A DNA stretch of 64,000 nucleotides, from the NCBI GenBank assembly GCA_944325305.1, contig CALUZO010000008.1, positions 1 through 64,000 of the forward strand, read 5' to 3'. The notes beneath the pieces are model-generated. The model had not been told where the DNA came from. It worked only from the letters and a program-made list of their open reading frames with translations, and searched no databases. Source of the DNA: an uncultured Rikenellaceae bacterium (GTDB taxonomy: Bacteria > Bacteroidota > Bacteroidia > Bacteroidales > Rikenellaceae). Positions 44,901 through 54,563 of this stretch are shown piece by piece; position 1 is the stretch's first letter, and each line of letters starts with the position of its first letter. Made by a program: the position numbers and the translations under genes.

Positions 44901-45773
44901 TTAAACTTTTATCTCACCCAGTTTGGCCAGGCATTCCGATAGCGACTCCTTCCAATCCGGTGTGACTACTCCCAGTGAACGTATCTTTGTGGTATCCAGT
45001 ACACTGAACGATGGTCTGGATGCTGCCGTCAAATACGACGTATGGGGAACTGGAGTCGTTTCTATTGCAATACCGGCCTGTCTGAATATTTCGCATGCAA
45101 AACCGTACCAGTTTGTTACTCCTGAGTTGCAGAAATTAAAGATTTCGAATCCTTTGATGTCGGTTTCGATTAGTTTCATTATTGCTCGGGCGAGGTCGGT
45201 TGCGTAAGTCGGGCAGCCGTACTGGTCGTCGACAACATTGATGCTTGAGCGTTGCCTCGAAAGGTTGAGCATTGTTTTTACGAAATTGCCGCCGAACTCC
45301 GAGAAAAGCCATGATGTTCTTATCACGGCAGCGTCGCATCCGGTTATGCGTATTGCATTTTCGCCTTCGAGTTTGGTCTCGCCGTATACGTTTATGGGAC
45401 CGGTAGGATCCGTCTCCATGTATGGCTCATTTCTGTTTTCGTCGCTGCCGAAAACATAGTCTGTGGAAATGTGTATCAATTTGATGCCGTGTGCGAGGGC
45501 TGCCTCGGCCAATACTTTAGATCCGGTTGCGTTGATATGCCGGGCTGTGTCCTTTTCGCTTTCCGCACGGTCCACCTGGGTGTATGCCGCACAGTTGACG
45601 AGCCAATCTATGTCGTAGGCCTGTATTTGGTTGTCGATAGCTGTCCGGTCGGTTATGTCGGTTTCGGGCATGTCTGTAAAGATGAAGCGGTATAGAGAGT
45701 ATTCCCGGGCGATTTTATGAAGCGACCTGCCGAGTTGACCGTTCCCTCCTGTTACGAGTATGTTTTTCATCAT
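44901..45773 (-). CDS. rfbD: dTDP-4-dehydrorhamnose reductase
   Basis: RmlD makes the final dTDP-L-rhamnose. The 290-residue SDR protein starts with ILVTGGNGQLGRSLHKIA and contains LIHISTDYVFGSD and VYGETKLEGENAI, the latter with the active-site Tyr and Lys. The C-terminal region, PHTSYLTAASRPSFSVLDTTKI, is typical. It starts 2 nt after rfbC ends. Confidence 0.95.
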   Translation of the reverse strand: MMKNILVTGGNGQLGRSLHKIAREYSLYRFIFTDMPETDITDRTAIDNQIQAYDIDWLVNCAAYTQVDRAESEKDTARHINATGSKVLAEAALAHGIKLIHISTDYVFGSDENRNEPYMETDPTGPINVYGETKLEGENAIRITGCDAAVIRTSWLFSEFGGNFVKTMLNLSRQRSSINVVDDQYGCPTYATDLARAIMKLIETDIKGFEIFNFCNSGVTNWYGFACEIFRQAGIAIETTPVPHTSYLTAASRPSFSVLDTTKIRSLGVVTPDWKESLSECLAKLGEIKV

Positions 45774-45775
45774 GA

Positions 45776-46339
45776 TTATTTTACAGGGTTGTACGAGAAC
45801 AGCTGGGCTTCATTGAATTTCGATGCCTGTCTGTCCTTGGCCGATACGATCGCCTCATTGGCCGCGATGCCCCAGTCTATTCCGAGTTGCGGATCATCGA
45901 AAGCTATGCTGCCTTCGTGAGTAGGAGCGTAATAGTTGTTGCACTTGTATTGCAATACTGCCTGTTCGCTCAATACCGAGAATCCGTGTGCGAAACCTTC
46001 CGGGATATAGAGTTGGCGATGGTTGTCGCTTGACAGTTCGACAGCTACGTGTTTGCCGAAAGTGGGCGATCCCTTTCGTATATCTACCGCCACGTCCAGG
46101 ACCCTGCCGACTACGACCCTTACGAGTTTTGCCTGTGCGAAAGGCGGCAACTGGTAGTGCAATCCTCTGATAACGCCGTGTTTGGATACCGATTGATTAT
46201 CCTGTACGAATTCAATATTGTCTATCTGCTCGCAAAAATCCTTTGCCGTGAATGTGACCGAGAAATTGCCTCTTTCGTCGGGGAATACCTTCGGCTCGAG
46301 TATGAATACGCCTTTTATTTCTGTTTCGGTTATTTTCAT
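45776..46339 (-). CDS. rfbC: dTDP-4-dehydrorhamnose 3,5-epimerase
   Basis: RmlC epimerises dTDP-4-keto-6-deoxyglucose at C3 and C5. The 187-residue cupin protein has [20 protein letters not shown] with the catalytic His. [17 protein letters not shown] and [20 protein letters not shown] are the substrate-binding strands. It overlaps rfbA by 4 nt (ATGA) and is followed after 2 nt by rfbD. Confidence 0.95.
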   Translation of the reverse strand: MKITETEIKGVFILEPKVFPDERGNFSVTFTAKDFCEQIDNIEFVQDNQSVSKHGVIRGLHYQLPPFAQAKLVRVVVGRVLDVAVDIRKGSPTFGKHVAVELSSDNHRQLYIPEGFAHGFSVLSEQAVLQYKCNNYYAPTHEGSIAFDDPQLGIDWGIAANEAIVSAKDRQASKFNEAQLFSYNPVK

Positions 46340-47208
46340 TTCTGTAATTTTAACAGGTACTGACCGTAGCCGTTATTTTTCATGGGTTGGGCAAGGTTAT
46401 GCATCTGTTCGCGATCGATCCATCCGTTGCGGAAGGCGATCTCCTCAAGGCAGGCGACCTTGAATCCCTGTCGTTTTTCGATAGCCTCGATAAACGAACC
46501 TGCTTCGCTGAGCGAGTCGTGCGTCCCGGTGTCGAGCCAGGCAAAGCCGCGGCTCAGAATCTGTAGGTACAGTTCATCGTCTTCTGCAAAACGTTGGTTG
46601 ACACTCGTTATTTCGAGTTCTCCGCGTGCGGAGGGTTTGATGCTCTTGGCCACTTTCACGACCTTGTTGGGATAGAAATAGAGCCCTGTAACAGCGTATT
46701 CCGATTTTGGATTTTGAGGTTTTTCCTCGATGCTGAGTACCTTCATGTTCTCATCGTACTCGACAACGCCATAACGCTGCGGATCAGTTACCAGATAGCC
46801 GAATATCGTTGCCAGCGATTCTTTTTCGGCTCTTTCCACAGAGGTTTTAAGCATTTTGGTGAACCCTTGTCCGTAAAAGATATTGTCGCCGAGTACAAGG
46901 CACACGGAATCGTCGCCTATGAACTCTTCGCCTATAATGAACGCTTGTGCAAGTCCGTCGGGAGACGGTTGTTCGGCGTAGACAAATCGAACACCCAACT
47001 GGGTGCCGTCTCCAAGCAACTTGCGGAAAAGCGGCAGGTCGTCAGGCGTGGATATGATAAGTATCTCACGTATGCCGGCCAGCATAAGAATGGAAATGGG
47101 GTAATAGACCATCGGTTTGTCGTAAACCGGCAGTAATTGTTTCGATACTGCTCTGGTGAGCGGATAGAGCCGGGTGCCGCTGCCTCCGGCCAATACTATT
47201 CCTTTCAT
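46336..47208 (-). CDS. rfbA: Glucose-1-phosphate thymidylyltransferase
   Basis: RmlA makes dTDP-glucose from dTTP and glucose-1-phosphate and is usually feedback inhibited by dTDP-rhamnose. The 290-residue protein begins [20 protein letters not shown], the nucleotide-binding signature, with [12 protein letters not shown] and [15 protein letters not shown] later. It is the first rml gene; order A-C-D-B with overlaps or 2-nt gaps shows an operon, apart from the 90-nt gap before rfbB. Confidence 0.96.
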   Translation of the reverse strand: MKGIVLAGGSGTRLYPLTRAVSKQLLPVYDKPMVYYPISILMLAGIREILIISTPDDLPLFRKLLGDGTQLGVRFVYAEQPSPDGLAQAFIIGEEFIGDDSVCLVLGDNIFYGQGFTKMLKTSVERAEKESLATIFGYLVTDPQRYGVVEYDENMKVLSIEEKPQNPKSEYAVTGLYFYPNKVVKVAKSIKPSARGELEITSVNQRFAEDDELYLQILSRGFAWLDTGTHDSLSEAGSFIEAIEKRQGFKVACLEEIAFRNGWIDREQMHNLAQPMKNNGYGQYLLKLQK

Positions 47209-47313
47209 ATATCGCCTTTTATTTAAAGTGCCTGCGAGGCTCTTGTCGGTTTATGCAGACGTTGATACTATTTCGCAAAACAATGCATTAGGTGGCTTCC
47301 GAAGCGATCGTTG

Positions 47314-48528
47314 CTATTCCGAACGTTTTTTGAGCAGTCTGAATGTGTCGGATGCGATGACCAACTCTTCGTCTGTCGATGCCACGACTACCTTGACTTT
47401 CGAGTCGGGCATAGAGAGTATTTTGTCTTGACCTTTGACGCCATGATTGGCAGCCTTGTCGAACTTGACTCCCATGAATTCGAGTCCTTCGCATACGGCT
47501 TCGCGCATCGGCCATTGGTTTTCTCCCACGCCGCCGGTGAAAACGATCAGATCGACGCCGCCCATCTGTGCAGCATATCCTCCGATAAATTTTTTGATCC
47601 GTTCGAAGTACATGTCGAGGATCAGGCGAGCGCGCTCGTTACCTTCGGCAGCCGCATTCTCTATGTCGCGCATATCGGAAGAGATGTCGGTGAATCCTTC
47701 GACCCCGCACTTTTTGTTGATGAACTCGTTCATGCGTTCGTATGTCCGGCCGCTTTTTTCGCCTATGTATATGAGTGCTCCAGGGTCTATTTCGCCGCAG
47801 CGTGTACCCATGATAAGGCCGTCGGCGGGAGTGAAGCCCATCGAGGTATCGTATGATTTCCCGTTTAGGATTGCGGTTATCGAGGCGCCGTTGCCGATGT
47901 GGCATGTAATCACTTTCGACTTCTCGAAGTCGAGTCCGGTCATTTCGCATCCTCTCATGCCAACGAAACGGTGGCTCGTCCCGTGGAATCCGTATTTGCG
48001 TACGCCGTAATCCGTGTAGTATTTGTATGGTATGGCGTATAGATAGTTGTAGGCCGGTATCGACTGGTGGAATGATGTGTCGAACGTAACGACCTGCGGT
48101 ATGGTAGGCAGGATATGTTCGATGGCTTGTATTCCTTTCATATGTGCCGGATTATGCAGCGGTGCCAGTTCGAAACAGCTTTCGATCTTTTTCTTGACAT
48201 CTGCGTTTACGATAGCGCTGTCGTTGAAGTATTCGCCTCCGTGCGCTACCCTGTGTCCTACAGCATTCAGTTCCGAAAGGTTCTCCAAAACTCCATGTAC
48301 CGGATCGGTAAGGGCATCGAGTATGATATTGATACCGGCGGTGTGATCCGGGACCTCTTCTATCAATTCGAATGTGTCTTTCCCGGTGGGGCGGTGTTTG
48401 AGTACGCCTTCGTGCTGGCCTATGCGTTCTACGAGGCCTTTGGCGAGCAGCTTATGGCTGTTGGAGGTCATGTCTATGACCTGGTATTTGATAGATGAAC
48501 TTCCGCAGTTCAATACGAGTATTGTCAT
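47314..48528 (-). CDS. ackA: Acetate kinase
   Basis: AckA makes ATP and acetate from acetyl phosphate. The 404-residue protein starts MTILVLNCGSSSIKYQVID, the ASKHA phosphate motif. VTFDTSFHQSIPAYNYLYAI, YGFHGTSHRFV and ITCHIGNGASITAILNG follow. VDLIVFTGGVGENQWPMRE is the C-terminal nucleotide-site segment. The length is normal. pta lies 28 nt upstream, so the pair is co-transcribed and forms the acetate-producing branch. Confidence 0.96.
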   Translation of the reverse strand: MTILVLNCGSSSIKYQVIDMTSNSHKLLAKGLVERIGQHEGVLKHRPTGKDTFELIEEVPDHTAGINIILDALTDPVHGVLENLSELNAVGHRVAHGGEYFNDSAIVNADVKKKIESCFELAPLHNPAHMKGIQAIEHILPTIPQVVTFDTSFHQSIPAYNYLYAIPYKYYTDYGVRKYGFHGTSHRFVGMRGCEMTGLDFEKSKVITCHIGNGASITAILNGKSYDTSMGFTPADGLIMGTRCGEIDPGALIYIGEKSGRTYERMNEFINKKCGVEGFTDISSDMRDIENAAAEGNERARLILDMYFERIKKFIGGYAAQMGGVDLIVFTGGVGENQWPMREAVCEGLEFMGVKFDKAANHGVKGQDKILSMPDSKVKVVVASTDEELVIASDTFRLLKKRSE

Positions 48529-48556
48529 GATTTTCGGAGTAAATATGAGGTTGGAT

Positions 48557-49567
48557 TTATTGTTTGTCTTTTGCTGCAGCCTGGCATGCGGTTATGGCTA
48601 CCAGGTCTACTATGTCTTCGACCGAGCATCCCCTTGAAAGGTCGTTGACGGGTGATGCCATACCTTGTAAAACGGGGCCTACCGCCTGTGCGTGCGCCAT
48701 GCGCTGTACGAGTTTGTAGGCTATGTTGCCGACGTCGAGCGATGGGAAAACGAGTACGTTGGCTCGTCCGCCGATAGGGCTGCCTGGAGCCTTTTTGGCT
48801 GCTATGCCCGGAACGGTGGCCGAATCTGCCTGGAGTTCTCCGTCTATCATGAGGGTAGGGTCCATTGCTTTTGCGAGTTGGGTGGCTTCGACTACTTTGT
48901 CGACCATAGGATTCGAGGCCGAACCTTTCGTCGAGAAGCTGAGCATGGCTATTTTGGGTTCCATCTCTACGAGAGTCCTCGTGGTACGTCCCGTAACTAC
49001 CGCTATCTCGGCGAGATCCTGTGCCGATGGATTGGGGTTTACTGCACAGTCGGCAAAGACCATCATGCCATTCATTCCGAACATGGTATCGGGTATGCGC
49101 ATGATGAAGGCTCCGGAGATGACGCTGACGCCGGGAGCTGTCTTGACGTATTGAAGTGCCGGACGGAGAACGTCGCCGGTGGTATTTCCTGCACCTGCCA
49201 CTTCGCCGTCGGCATCGCCGGCCTTGACCATTATGGCTCCCAGATACAGCGGGTTTTTAAGTTGTTCCGCTGCAACTTCGCGGGTAACGCCTTTGGTTCC
49301 GCGAAGTTTGACCATAAGGTCTATGTATTCCTCTTTTTTGGGGTTATTCTCCGGATCGATTATCGTAACCTTGCCTATGTTTTCAAGGTAGTATTCCGAT
49401 GCCAAATGGTGTATTTCCTCTGGATTGCCGATAAGTATCACATTGGCAAGTCCTTGCTGCGTTATCGCATCGGCGGCTTTCAGTGTCCGCTCTTCTGTTC
49501 CTTCGGGCAGCACGATAGTCTTGTGATAACTGCGTGCGTTGTCCTTGATCCTTTGAATGAAATCCAT
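48557..49567 (-). CDS. pta: Phosphate acetyltransferase
   Basis: Pta converts acetyl-CoA and phosphate to acetyl phosphate. The 336-residue protein is the short class, without the DRTGG/CobQ N-terminal extension. It contains IVLPEGTEERTLKAADAIT, AGAGNTTGDVLRPALQYVK, VFADCAVNPNPSAQDLAEIA and ANVLVFPSLDVGNIAYKLVQR, all conserved. It works with AckA downstream. Genes upstream on the same strand are crcB and a response regulator; spacing of 10 nt to crcB suggests one transcript. Confidence 0.95.
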   Translation of the reverse strand: MDFIQRIKDNARSYHKTIVLPEGTEERTLKAADAITQQGLANVILIGNPEEIHHLASEYYLENIGKVTIIDPENNPKKEEYIDLMVKLRGTKGVTREVAAEQLKNPLYLGAIMVKAGDADGEVAGAGNTTGDVLRPALQYVKTAPGVSVISGAFIMRIPDTMFGMNGMMVFADCAVNPNPSAQDLAEIAVVTGRTTRTLVEMEPKIAMLSFSTKGSASNPMVDKVVEATQLAKAMDPTLMIDGELQADSATVPGIAAKKAPGSPIGGRANVLVFPSLDVGNIAYKLVQRMAHAQAVGPVLQGMASPVNDLSRGCSVEDIVDLVAITACQAAAKDKQ

Positions 49568-49577
49568 GGTTTTTAAT

Positions 49578-49946
49578 CTATATTAAAGTTTTACCTAACC
49601 AAAGTCCGAGTGCTACTGCCGTCACGCATATCACGATGCTCAGCAGGGCATATCCTGTCGCAATCAGCCATTGCGATGCTTTTAGCATGGCGAGTATCTC
49701 TGCCGAAAAGGTCGAGAATGTGGTGAACCCGCCGCAAAAACCGACAACTCCCAGGAATATGAGCCAGTTGTGTGAAGTTAGCGACATGAAAAAACCAATA
49801 AGCAGCGATCCTGTGAAATTGACTGTCATGGTGGATACGGGGAACGCTGTTGAAAGCGAGAGTGTTGCGATGCCGAGTGACACCAAGTAACGGCAAACAC
49901 TGCCTGCGAATCCGCCGATACCGACCAGTAATATTTCTCTTATCAT
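49578..49946 (-). CDS. crcB: Fluoride channel CrcB/Fluc
   Basis: Fluc proteins are dimeric channels that expel fluoride. The 122-residue protein has four membrane helices. The motifs are GGFAGSVCRYLVS (near residue 10), NFTGSLLIGFF and GFCGGFTTFSTFSAE (near residue 73), the last holding the phenylalanine box and Na+-site region. The frame is open further upstream, but MIREILL at 49946 is the natural start. It lies 10 nt upstream of pta. I see no fluoride riboswitch before it. Confidence 0.92.
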   Translation of the reverse strand: MIREILLVGIGGFAGSVCRYLVSLGIATLSLSTAFPVSTMTVNFTGSLLIGFFMSLTSHNWLIFLGVVGFCGGFTTFSTFSAEILAMLKASQWLIATGYALLSIVICVTAVALGLWLGKTLI

Positions 49947-50047
49947 GCCGACTGCTTTGAAATCGGAGATAAAGGTATGGAAAAAAACGCCTCTTGTCAA
50001 TGTTAGACATGACGAAAAAAACGATCTGGCGTAAAATGCCGCATGTC

Positions 50048-50734
50048 TTATATGCAATCTTCGTACTTATAGCCCACACCTTTGACAGTGACTATATGTT
50101 CGTCGCCGATTTTTTCCCTCAATTTGCGGATGTGTACGTCTATGGTCCGGTCGCCGACTATGACGTCGTTTCCCCATACCTGGGAGAATATTTCCTCGCG
50201 CGTGAAAACTTTATGTGGCTTTGAATATAGCAGTTCGAGAAGATTGAATTCTTTGCGTGGAAGAACGATCTCCTCTCCGTCCTTTATGACGATAAAACGC
50301 TCCCTATCCATCATTACCGATCTGTTAGGGTCGGGGGCGGGGGAATTGTCCGGTGAGGCTTGCTCGGCGCGTTTTAGTATGGCTTTTACCCTGCTGAGCA
50401 GCAGGTTCATGCGGATAGGCTTTGTGATATAATCGTCTGCTCCGGCTTCGAATCCTGCAATTTGAGAATAATCTTCTCCACGCGCAGACAGGAATGCTAT
50501 GATGGTATTCTGCAGGTTGTCGTGTTTACGTATCTCGCGACAGGTTTCGATCCCGTCCATTTCGGGCATCATTACGTCCAATAGTATAAGGTGGGGGATG
50601 ATCTCGAGTGCTTTTTCCACTCCGTCGCGTCCATTGGCTGCCGTGTAGACTTCGTAGCCTTCTTTGCGAAGGTTGTATCCGACGAATTCCAGTATATCCG
50701 GTTCGTCGTCCACTATCAGTACGCGGTAAGTCAT
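50048..50734 (-). CDS. OmpR/PhoB-family response regulator (orphan)
   Basis: The 228-residue regulator has a receiver domain (residues 1-120). It shows acidic pocket DDEPD, phospho-acceptor Asp in ILLDVMMPEMDG, and the switch residues in FLSARGED and DYITKPIR. A winged-helix output domain (residues 135-228) ends in DRTIDVHIRKLREKIGDEHI and TVKGVGYKYED. No histidine kinase gene adjoins it. The gene begins the minus-strand cluster opposite the DUF349 gene. Target genes are unknown; phosphate or envelope stress is possible from the family but not shown. Confidence 0.92.
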   Translation of the reverse strand: MTYRVLIVDDEPDILEFVGYNLRKEGYEVYTAANGRDGVEKALEIIPHLILLDVMMPEMDGIETCREIRKHDNLQNTIIAFLSARGEDYSQIAGFEAGADDYITKPIRMNLLLSRVKAILKRAEQASPDNSPAPDPNRSVMMDRERFIVIKDGEEIVLPRKEFNLLELLYSKPHKVFTREEIFSQVWGNDVIVGDRTIDVHIRKLREKIGDEHIVTVKGVGYKYEDCI

Positions 50735-50829
50735 AATTAAGTTCGGTTTTGTTTCAAGGCTCTAAAATAGCAAAATAAACCCATATTACCGCTATCGTCA
50801 ATAAAAAAAACGGTAATTAGCCGGCCTCT

Positions 50830-50864
50830 TTTGTAGGGGAATTAATAAAAATACAATACATTTG
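50830..50864 (+). promoter_or_regulatory. Promoter for the DUF349-pyrG-yidC region
   Basis: TTTG at 50830-50833 and TACATTTG at 50857-50864, 23 nt apart, resemble the Bacteroidota promoter with a slightly long spacer. The DUF349 ATG is 46 nt further at 50911. Confidence 0.5.
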
Positions 50865-50910
50865 TAACTTGCGAATGCTTTGTGGTAAAAGGATCTAAAA
50901 ACTTAGCAAG

Positions 50911-52890
50911 ATGTCTACCGAGAAAATGACTACTGACGCTCAGATGGAGCAAACCGGCGATGCCGGAAATATGGGTAACACCCAGAATAAGACTATGGAA
51001 ACCGACCGGTTGGAAACGGCAAGTGCTGATGCACCGAATGTGGCGTTCGGCAACGCAGATATTGCCGATGGTACGGAAGAAGAGGTTGCGGGCGGTGAAC
51101 AGGTAGATTTTTCGGATGAGGAAGCTCAACTGGCTGCCGATGCCCCCGAATTTAATCTCGAAGGTGACGAAGAACATGAGGAAGATGGAAGTGAAGTAAA
51201 CCTTTCAGGAATGGGAAGGCAGCAATTGCTCGACCTTTTCGCAAAACTGCTCGCGGAGAAACCGATTCAGTCTCTGCGCAAAGATGTGGAAGCGATCAAG
51301 GTCGCCTTCTATAAGCAGCATCGGGCCGAAATGGAAATGCAGAAAAAGGCATTCATTGAATCGGGAGGTACGGCAGAAGATTTTGTGTCGGCCGACGATA
51401 CTGCGGAACAGAGGTTTAAAGATATGTTCGCTGAATATCGTAAACGCCGTGACGAGTACATTTCGACATTAGAACGCTCGAAACAGGATAATCTGAAATT
51501 AAAACTTCAGATCATAGAAGAGCTCAAGGCCCTTATCGAAGGAGGCGAGACGCTCGATGTCACATTCAATCAGTTCCGGGAACTGCAGCAGCGCTGGCGC
51601 GATGCCGGTCCCGTGCCGCAGGAAAACGTCAAAGACATTTGGGAAACATACAACCACTATGTAGAGGTTTTCTATAATTATATCAAGATAAACAATGAAC
51701 TGCGTGATCTCGATCTCAAACGTAACTACGAGGCCAAGATAGCTCTTTGTGAAGAAGCAGAAGCACTCATCCTCGAACCATCGATTGTAGCGGCGTTCCA
51801 TAAACTACAAAAACTGCATGACCAGTGGCGCGAGACAGGGCCGGTGGCACGTGAATATAAGGAAATTCTGTGGGAACGCTTCAAAGAGGCAAGTTCCCGT
51901 ATAAACAAACAACATCAAAATCATTTCGAGAGCATCAAGGAAGAGCAGAAACGCAACCTCGAAATGAAGGAGGAATTATGCGTGAAAGCCGAAGAATTGG
52001 CAGACGGGATGTGGTCGACACGCAAGGAGTGGAACAAGGCTTCGGACGGGATCATAGAGATACAGAAGGTCTGGAAGACAATAGGCTTTGCACCCAAAAA
52101 AGATAATACGAAAGTTTACGAAAGGTTCCGTAACGCCTGTGACAAGTTCTTCGAAAACAAGCGCGTTTTCTATCAGAACATTAAATCGGAGATGGAGCAG
52201 AACCTTCTTCTGAAAAATGAGATATGCGAGGCGGCCGAAGCGATAATGGACAGCGAGGAGTGGAAAAAGGCAACAGACGAACTCATAGCACTGCAAAAAC
52301 GTTGGAAGGAGATTGGCCCGGTGTCACGCCGATATTCCGATGCTGTTTGGAAACGCTTCCGTGCAGCCTGTGACAGGTTCTTCGAACGTAAATCACAGCA
52401 TTTCTCGAGTCAAGACAACGAGTACGATGAGAACCTCGCAAAAAAACGTGCCCTTCTGGCAGAAATATCCGAAGCCGATATTCAAACAGGTGGGTTCGAT
52501 ATGATTAAGGATTTTCAGCGTCGTTGGAGTGAGATAGGTTTCGTCCCGATAAAACAAAAAGATGCCATCCAAAAAGAGTACAAGGAAGCTATGGACAAGG
52601 CATTCTCTATTCTGAGGGCGAGCGGCCAGGCAAATCAGATGAATCGCTTCAAAAGCAAACTCGAAGGAATGAAAGGTGAAGGTCGCTTGAAAGGCGAACG
52701 TGATCGTCTGTATAATAAAGTAAAGCAACTCGAATCTGAAATTGCTTTGCTCGAGAACAATATCGGATTTTTTGCAAATTCCAAAAATGCGGAATCGATG
52801 ATTGCTGATGTGCGCCGAAAAATAGAAAAGGCCAAGCAGGAACGCGAAACCGCGATCGAAAAGATCAAAATTATTGACAGTCAAGAGTAA
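50911..52890 (+). CDS. DUF349 repeat protein
   Basis: The 659-residue cytoplasmic protein has an acidic, low-complexity N-terminus (residues 1-95). At least five DUF349 helical repeats follow, each with a QxRW or QxxWKxIG pattern: [60 protein letters not shown] and [15 protein letters not shown]. The C-terminal 90 residues are a coiled coil ([20 protein letters not shown]). The family is widespread in Bacteroidota; function is not established. pyrG follows 14 nt later, so the three genes here probably share transcription. Confidence 0.88.
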   Translation: MSTEKMTTDAQMEQTGDAGNMGNTQNKTMETDRLETASADAPNVAFGNADIADGTEEEVAGGEQVDFSDEEAQLAADAPEFNLEGDEEHEEDGSEVNLSGMGRQQLLDLFAKLLAEKPIQSLRKDVEAIKVAFYKQHRAEMEMQKKAFIESGGTAEDFVSADDTAEQRFKDMFAEYRKRRDEYISTLERSKQDNLKLKLQIIEELKALIEGGETLDVTFNQFRELQQRWRDAGPVPQENVKDIWETYNHYVEVFYNYIKINNELRDLDLKRNYEAKIALCEEAEALILEPSIVAAFHKLQKLHDQWRETGPVAREYKEILWERFKEASSRINKQHQNHFESIKEEQKRNLEMKEELCVKAEELADGMWSTRKEWNKASDGIIEIQKVWKTIGFAPKKDNTKVYERFRNACDKFFENKRVFYQNIKSEMEQNLLLKNEICEAAEAIMDSEEWKKATDELIALQKRWKEIGPVSRRYSDAVWKRFRAACDRFFERKSQHFSSQDNEYDENLAKKRALLAEISEADIQTGGFDMIKDFQRRWSEIGFVPIKQKDAIQKEYKEAMDKAFSILRASGQANQMNRFKSKLEGMKGEGRLKGERDRLYNKVKQLESEIALLENNIGFFANSKNAESMIADVRRKIEKAKQERETAIEKIKIIDSQE

Positions 52891-52904
52891 AATGCATTAT
52901 ATTT

Positions 52905-54533
52905 ATGTCTGCTAACAAACTTAAATCCCCGAAGTATATTTTCGTTACGGGAGGGGTAGCCTCTTCTTTGGGTAAAGGTATCATCTCGGCTTCGCTGGCC
53001 AAACTGCTCCAGGCACGCGGTTATTCGGTTGCAATTCAAAAGCTCGACCCATACATTAATGTCGACCCCGGAACGCTCAACCCATACGAGCATGGTGAGT
53101 GCTATGTGACAGAAGACGGTGCAGAAACCGACCTCGACCTCGGACATTACGAACGTTTCACATCGATACCGACGTCGAAAGCCAATAATGTTACGACCGG
53201 GAGAATATATCAAAGCGTTATCAATAAGGAAAGGCGCGGGGAGTTCCTCGGCAAGACGGTGCAGGTCGTCCCGCATATCACCGACGAAATAAAACGCCGC
53301 ATCAAGTTGCTCGGTACCAAGAAGATATATGACGTCATTATAACCGAAATCGGAGGTACGGTCGGAGATATAGAGTCGCTTCCGTTCATAGAATCAGTCA
53401 GGCAGCTTCGCTATGAGCTCGGTTATCAGAATACGGCGATAGTCCATTTGACGTTGATCCCATACCTTTCTGCTTCAGGTGAGCTGAAAACCAAACCTAC
53501 ACAGCACTCGGTCAAAACAATGCTTGAAAACGGTTTGCAACCCGACCTGTTGGTGCTTCGCACTGAAAAACATCTTTCCAACGACCTGCGTAGAAAGGTA
53601 GCGCTTTTCTGTAATGTCGATCCTGATGCTGTGGCTGAATCTATCGATGTGTCAACCATTTACGAGGTTCCACTTAAACTTCATGCGCAGAAGTTCGATG
53701 AAGTAGTGCTTAAGAAACTCGGCCTGCCTATAGACGGAGAACCTAATATGGTAAAATGGACGGAGTTCGTTGAAAAAGTCAAAAATCCGAAAGATAAGAT
53801 ACATATCGCATTGGTCGGTAAATACACCGAATTGCCCGACGCATATAAGAGCATAGTTGAATCATTTATTCATGCAGGTGCTGTTAATAATGTGAAAGTC
53901 AAGCTACAGTATGTAAATTCTGAAAAAATAACAAAGGACAACGTTGCGGCGCAACTCAAAGATATGTGCGGCGTGTTGGTCGCTCCCGGATTTGGACATA
54001 GAGGAATCGAAGGTAAAATAGAGGCGGTGAAATATGCCCGGGAGAATAAAATTCCATTCTTCGGTATTTGCCTCGGAATGCAGTGTTGCGTAATAGAATA
54101 TGCTCGTAACGTGCTCGGTCTTACCGATGCTAATTCTACGGAAATGGGAAGTACGGAACATCCTGTCATTGACCTCATGGAGGAACAAAAAGGCGTTACT
54201 GAAAAAGGCGGTACAATGAGACTTGGTGCTTACCCGTGTCAGTTGTCAAAAGAATCGAAGGCCTATAAGGCTTACGGAAAGGAGCTTATCGAAGAACGTC
54301 ATCGTCACAGGTATGAGTTCAACAACAATTATCTCAAGGATTTCGAACAGGCCGGCATGATACCTGTGGGGGTAAATCCAGATACCAATCTTGTAGAGGT
54401 TGTCGAAATAGAGGACCATCCGTGGTTTGTCGGAGTTCAGTACCATCCGGAATACAAAAGTACGGTTATGAATCCACATCCGCTTTTCGTGGCATTCGTA
54501 GATGCGGCAAAGAAATACTGCAAGATGAAGTAA
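52905..54533 (+). CDS. pyrG: CTP synthase
   Basis: PyrG makes CTP from UTP, ATP and glutamine. The 542-residue protein has the synthetase domain ([25 protein letters not shown]-like helix, LDLGHYERF). A class I glutamine amidotransferase domain begins near residue 295. The nucleophile Cys is in [18 protein letters not shown] (near residue 388), and the His-Glu pair lies in VQYHPEYKS near residue 519. The length is normal. It lies 14 nt after the DUF349 gene and 30 nt before yidC. Confidence 0.97.
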   Translation: MSANKLKSPKYIFVTGGVASSLGKGIISASLAKLLQARGYSVAIQKLDPYINVDPGTLNPYEHGECYVTEDGAETDLDLGHYERFTSIPTSKANNVTTGRIYQSVINKERRGEFLGKTVQVVPHITDEIKRRIKLLGTKKIYDVIITEIGGTVGDIESLPFIESVRQLRYELGYQNTAIVHLTLIPYLSASGELKTKPTQHSVKTMLENGLQPDLLVLRTEKHLSNDLRRKVALFCNVDPDAVAESIDVSTIYEVPLKLHAQKFDEVVLKKLGLPIDGEPNMVKWTEFVEKVKNPKDKIHIALVGKYTELPDAYKSIVESFIHAGAVNNVKVKLQYVNSEKITKDNVAAQLKDMCGVLVAPGFGHRGIEGKIEAVKYARENKIPFFGICLGMQCCVIEYARNVLGLTDANSTEMGSTEHPVIDLMEEQKGVTEKGGTMRLGAYPCQLSKESKAYKAYGKELIEERHRHRYEFNNNYLKDFEQAGMIPVGVNPDTNLVEVVEIEDHPWFVGVQYHPEYKSTVMNPHPLFVAFVDAAKKYCKMK

Positions 54534-54563
54534 TAGATTAGATGAAGTTTGTAAATAATTAAA

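Noticed and set aside
49947..50047. Fluoride riboswitch upstream of crcB
   Set aside because: I could not find the conserved fluoride-riboswitch core or pseudoknot in the 100 nt before the start.
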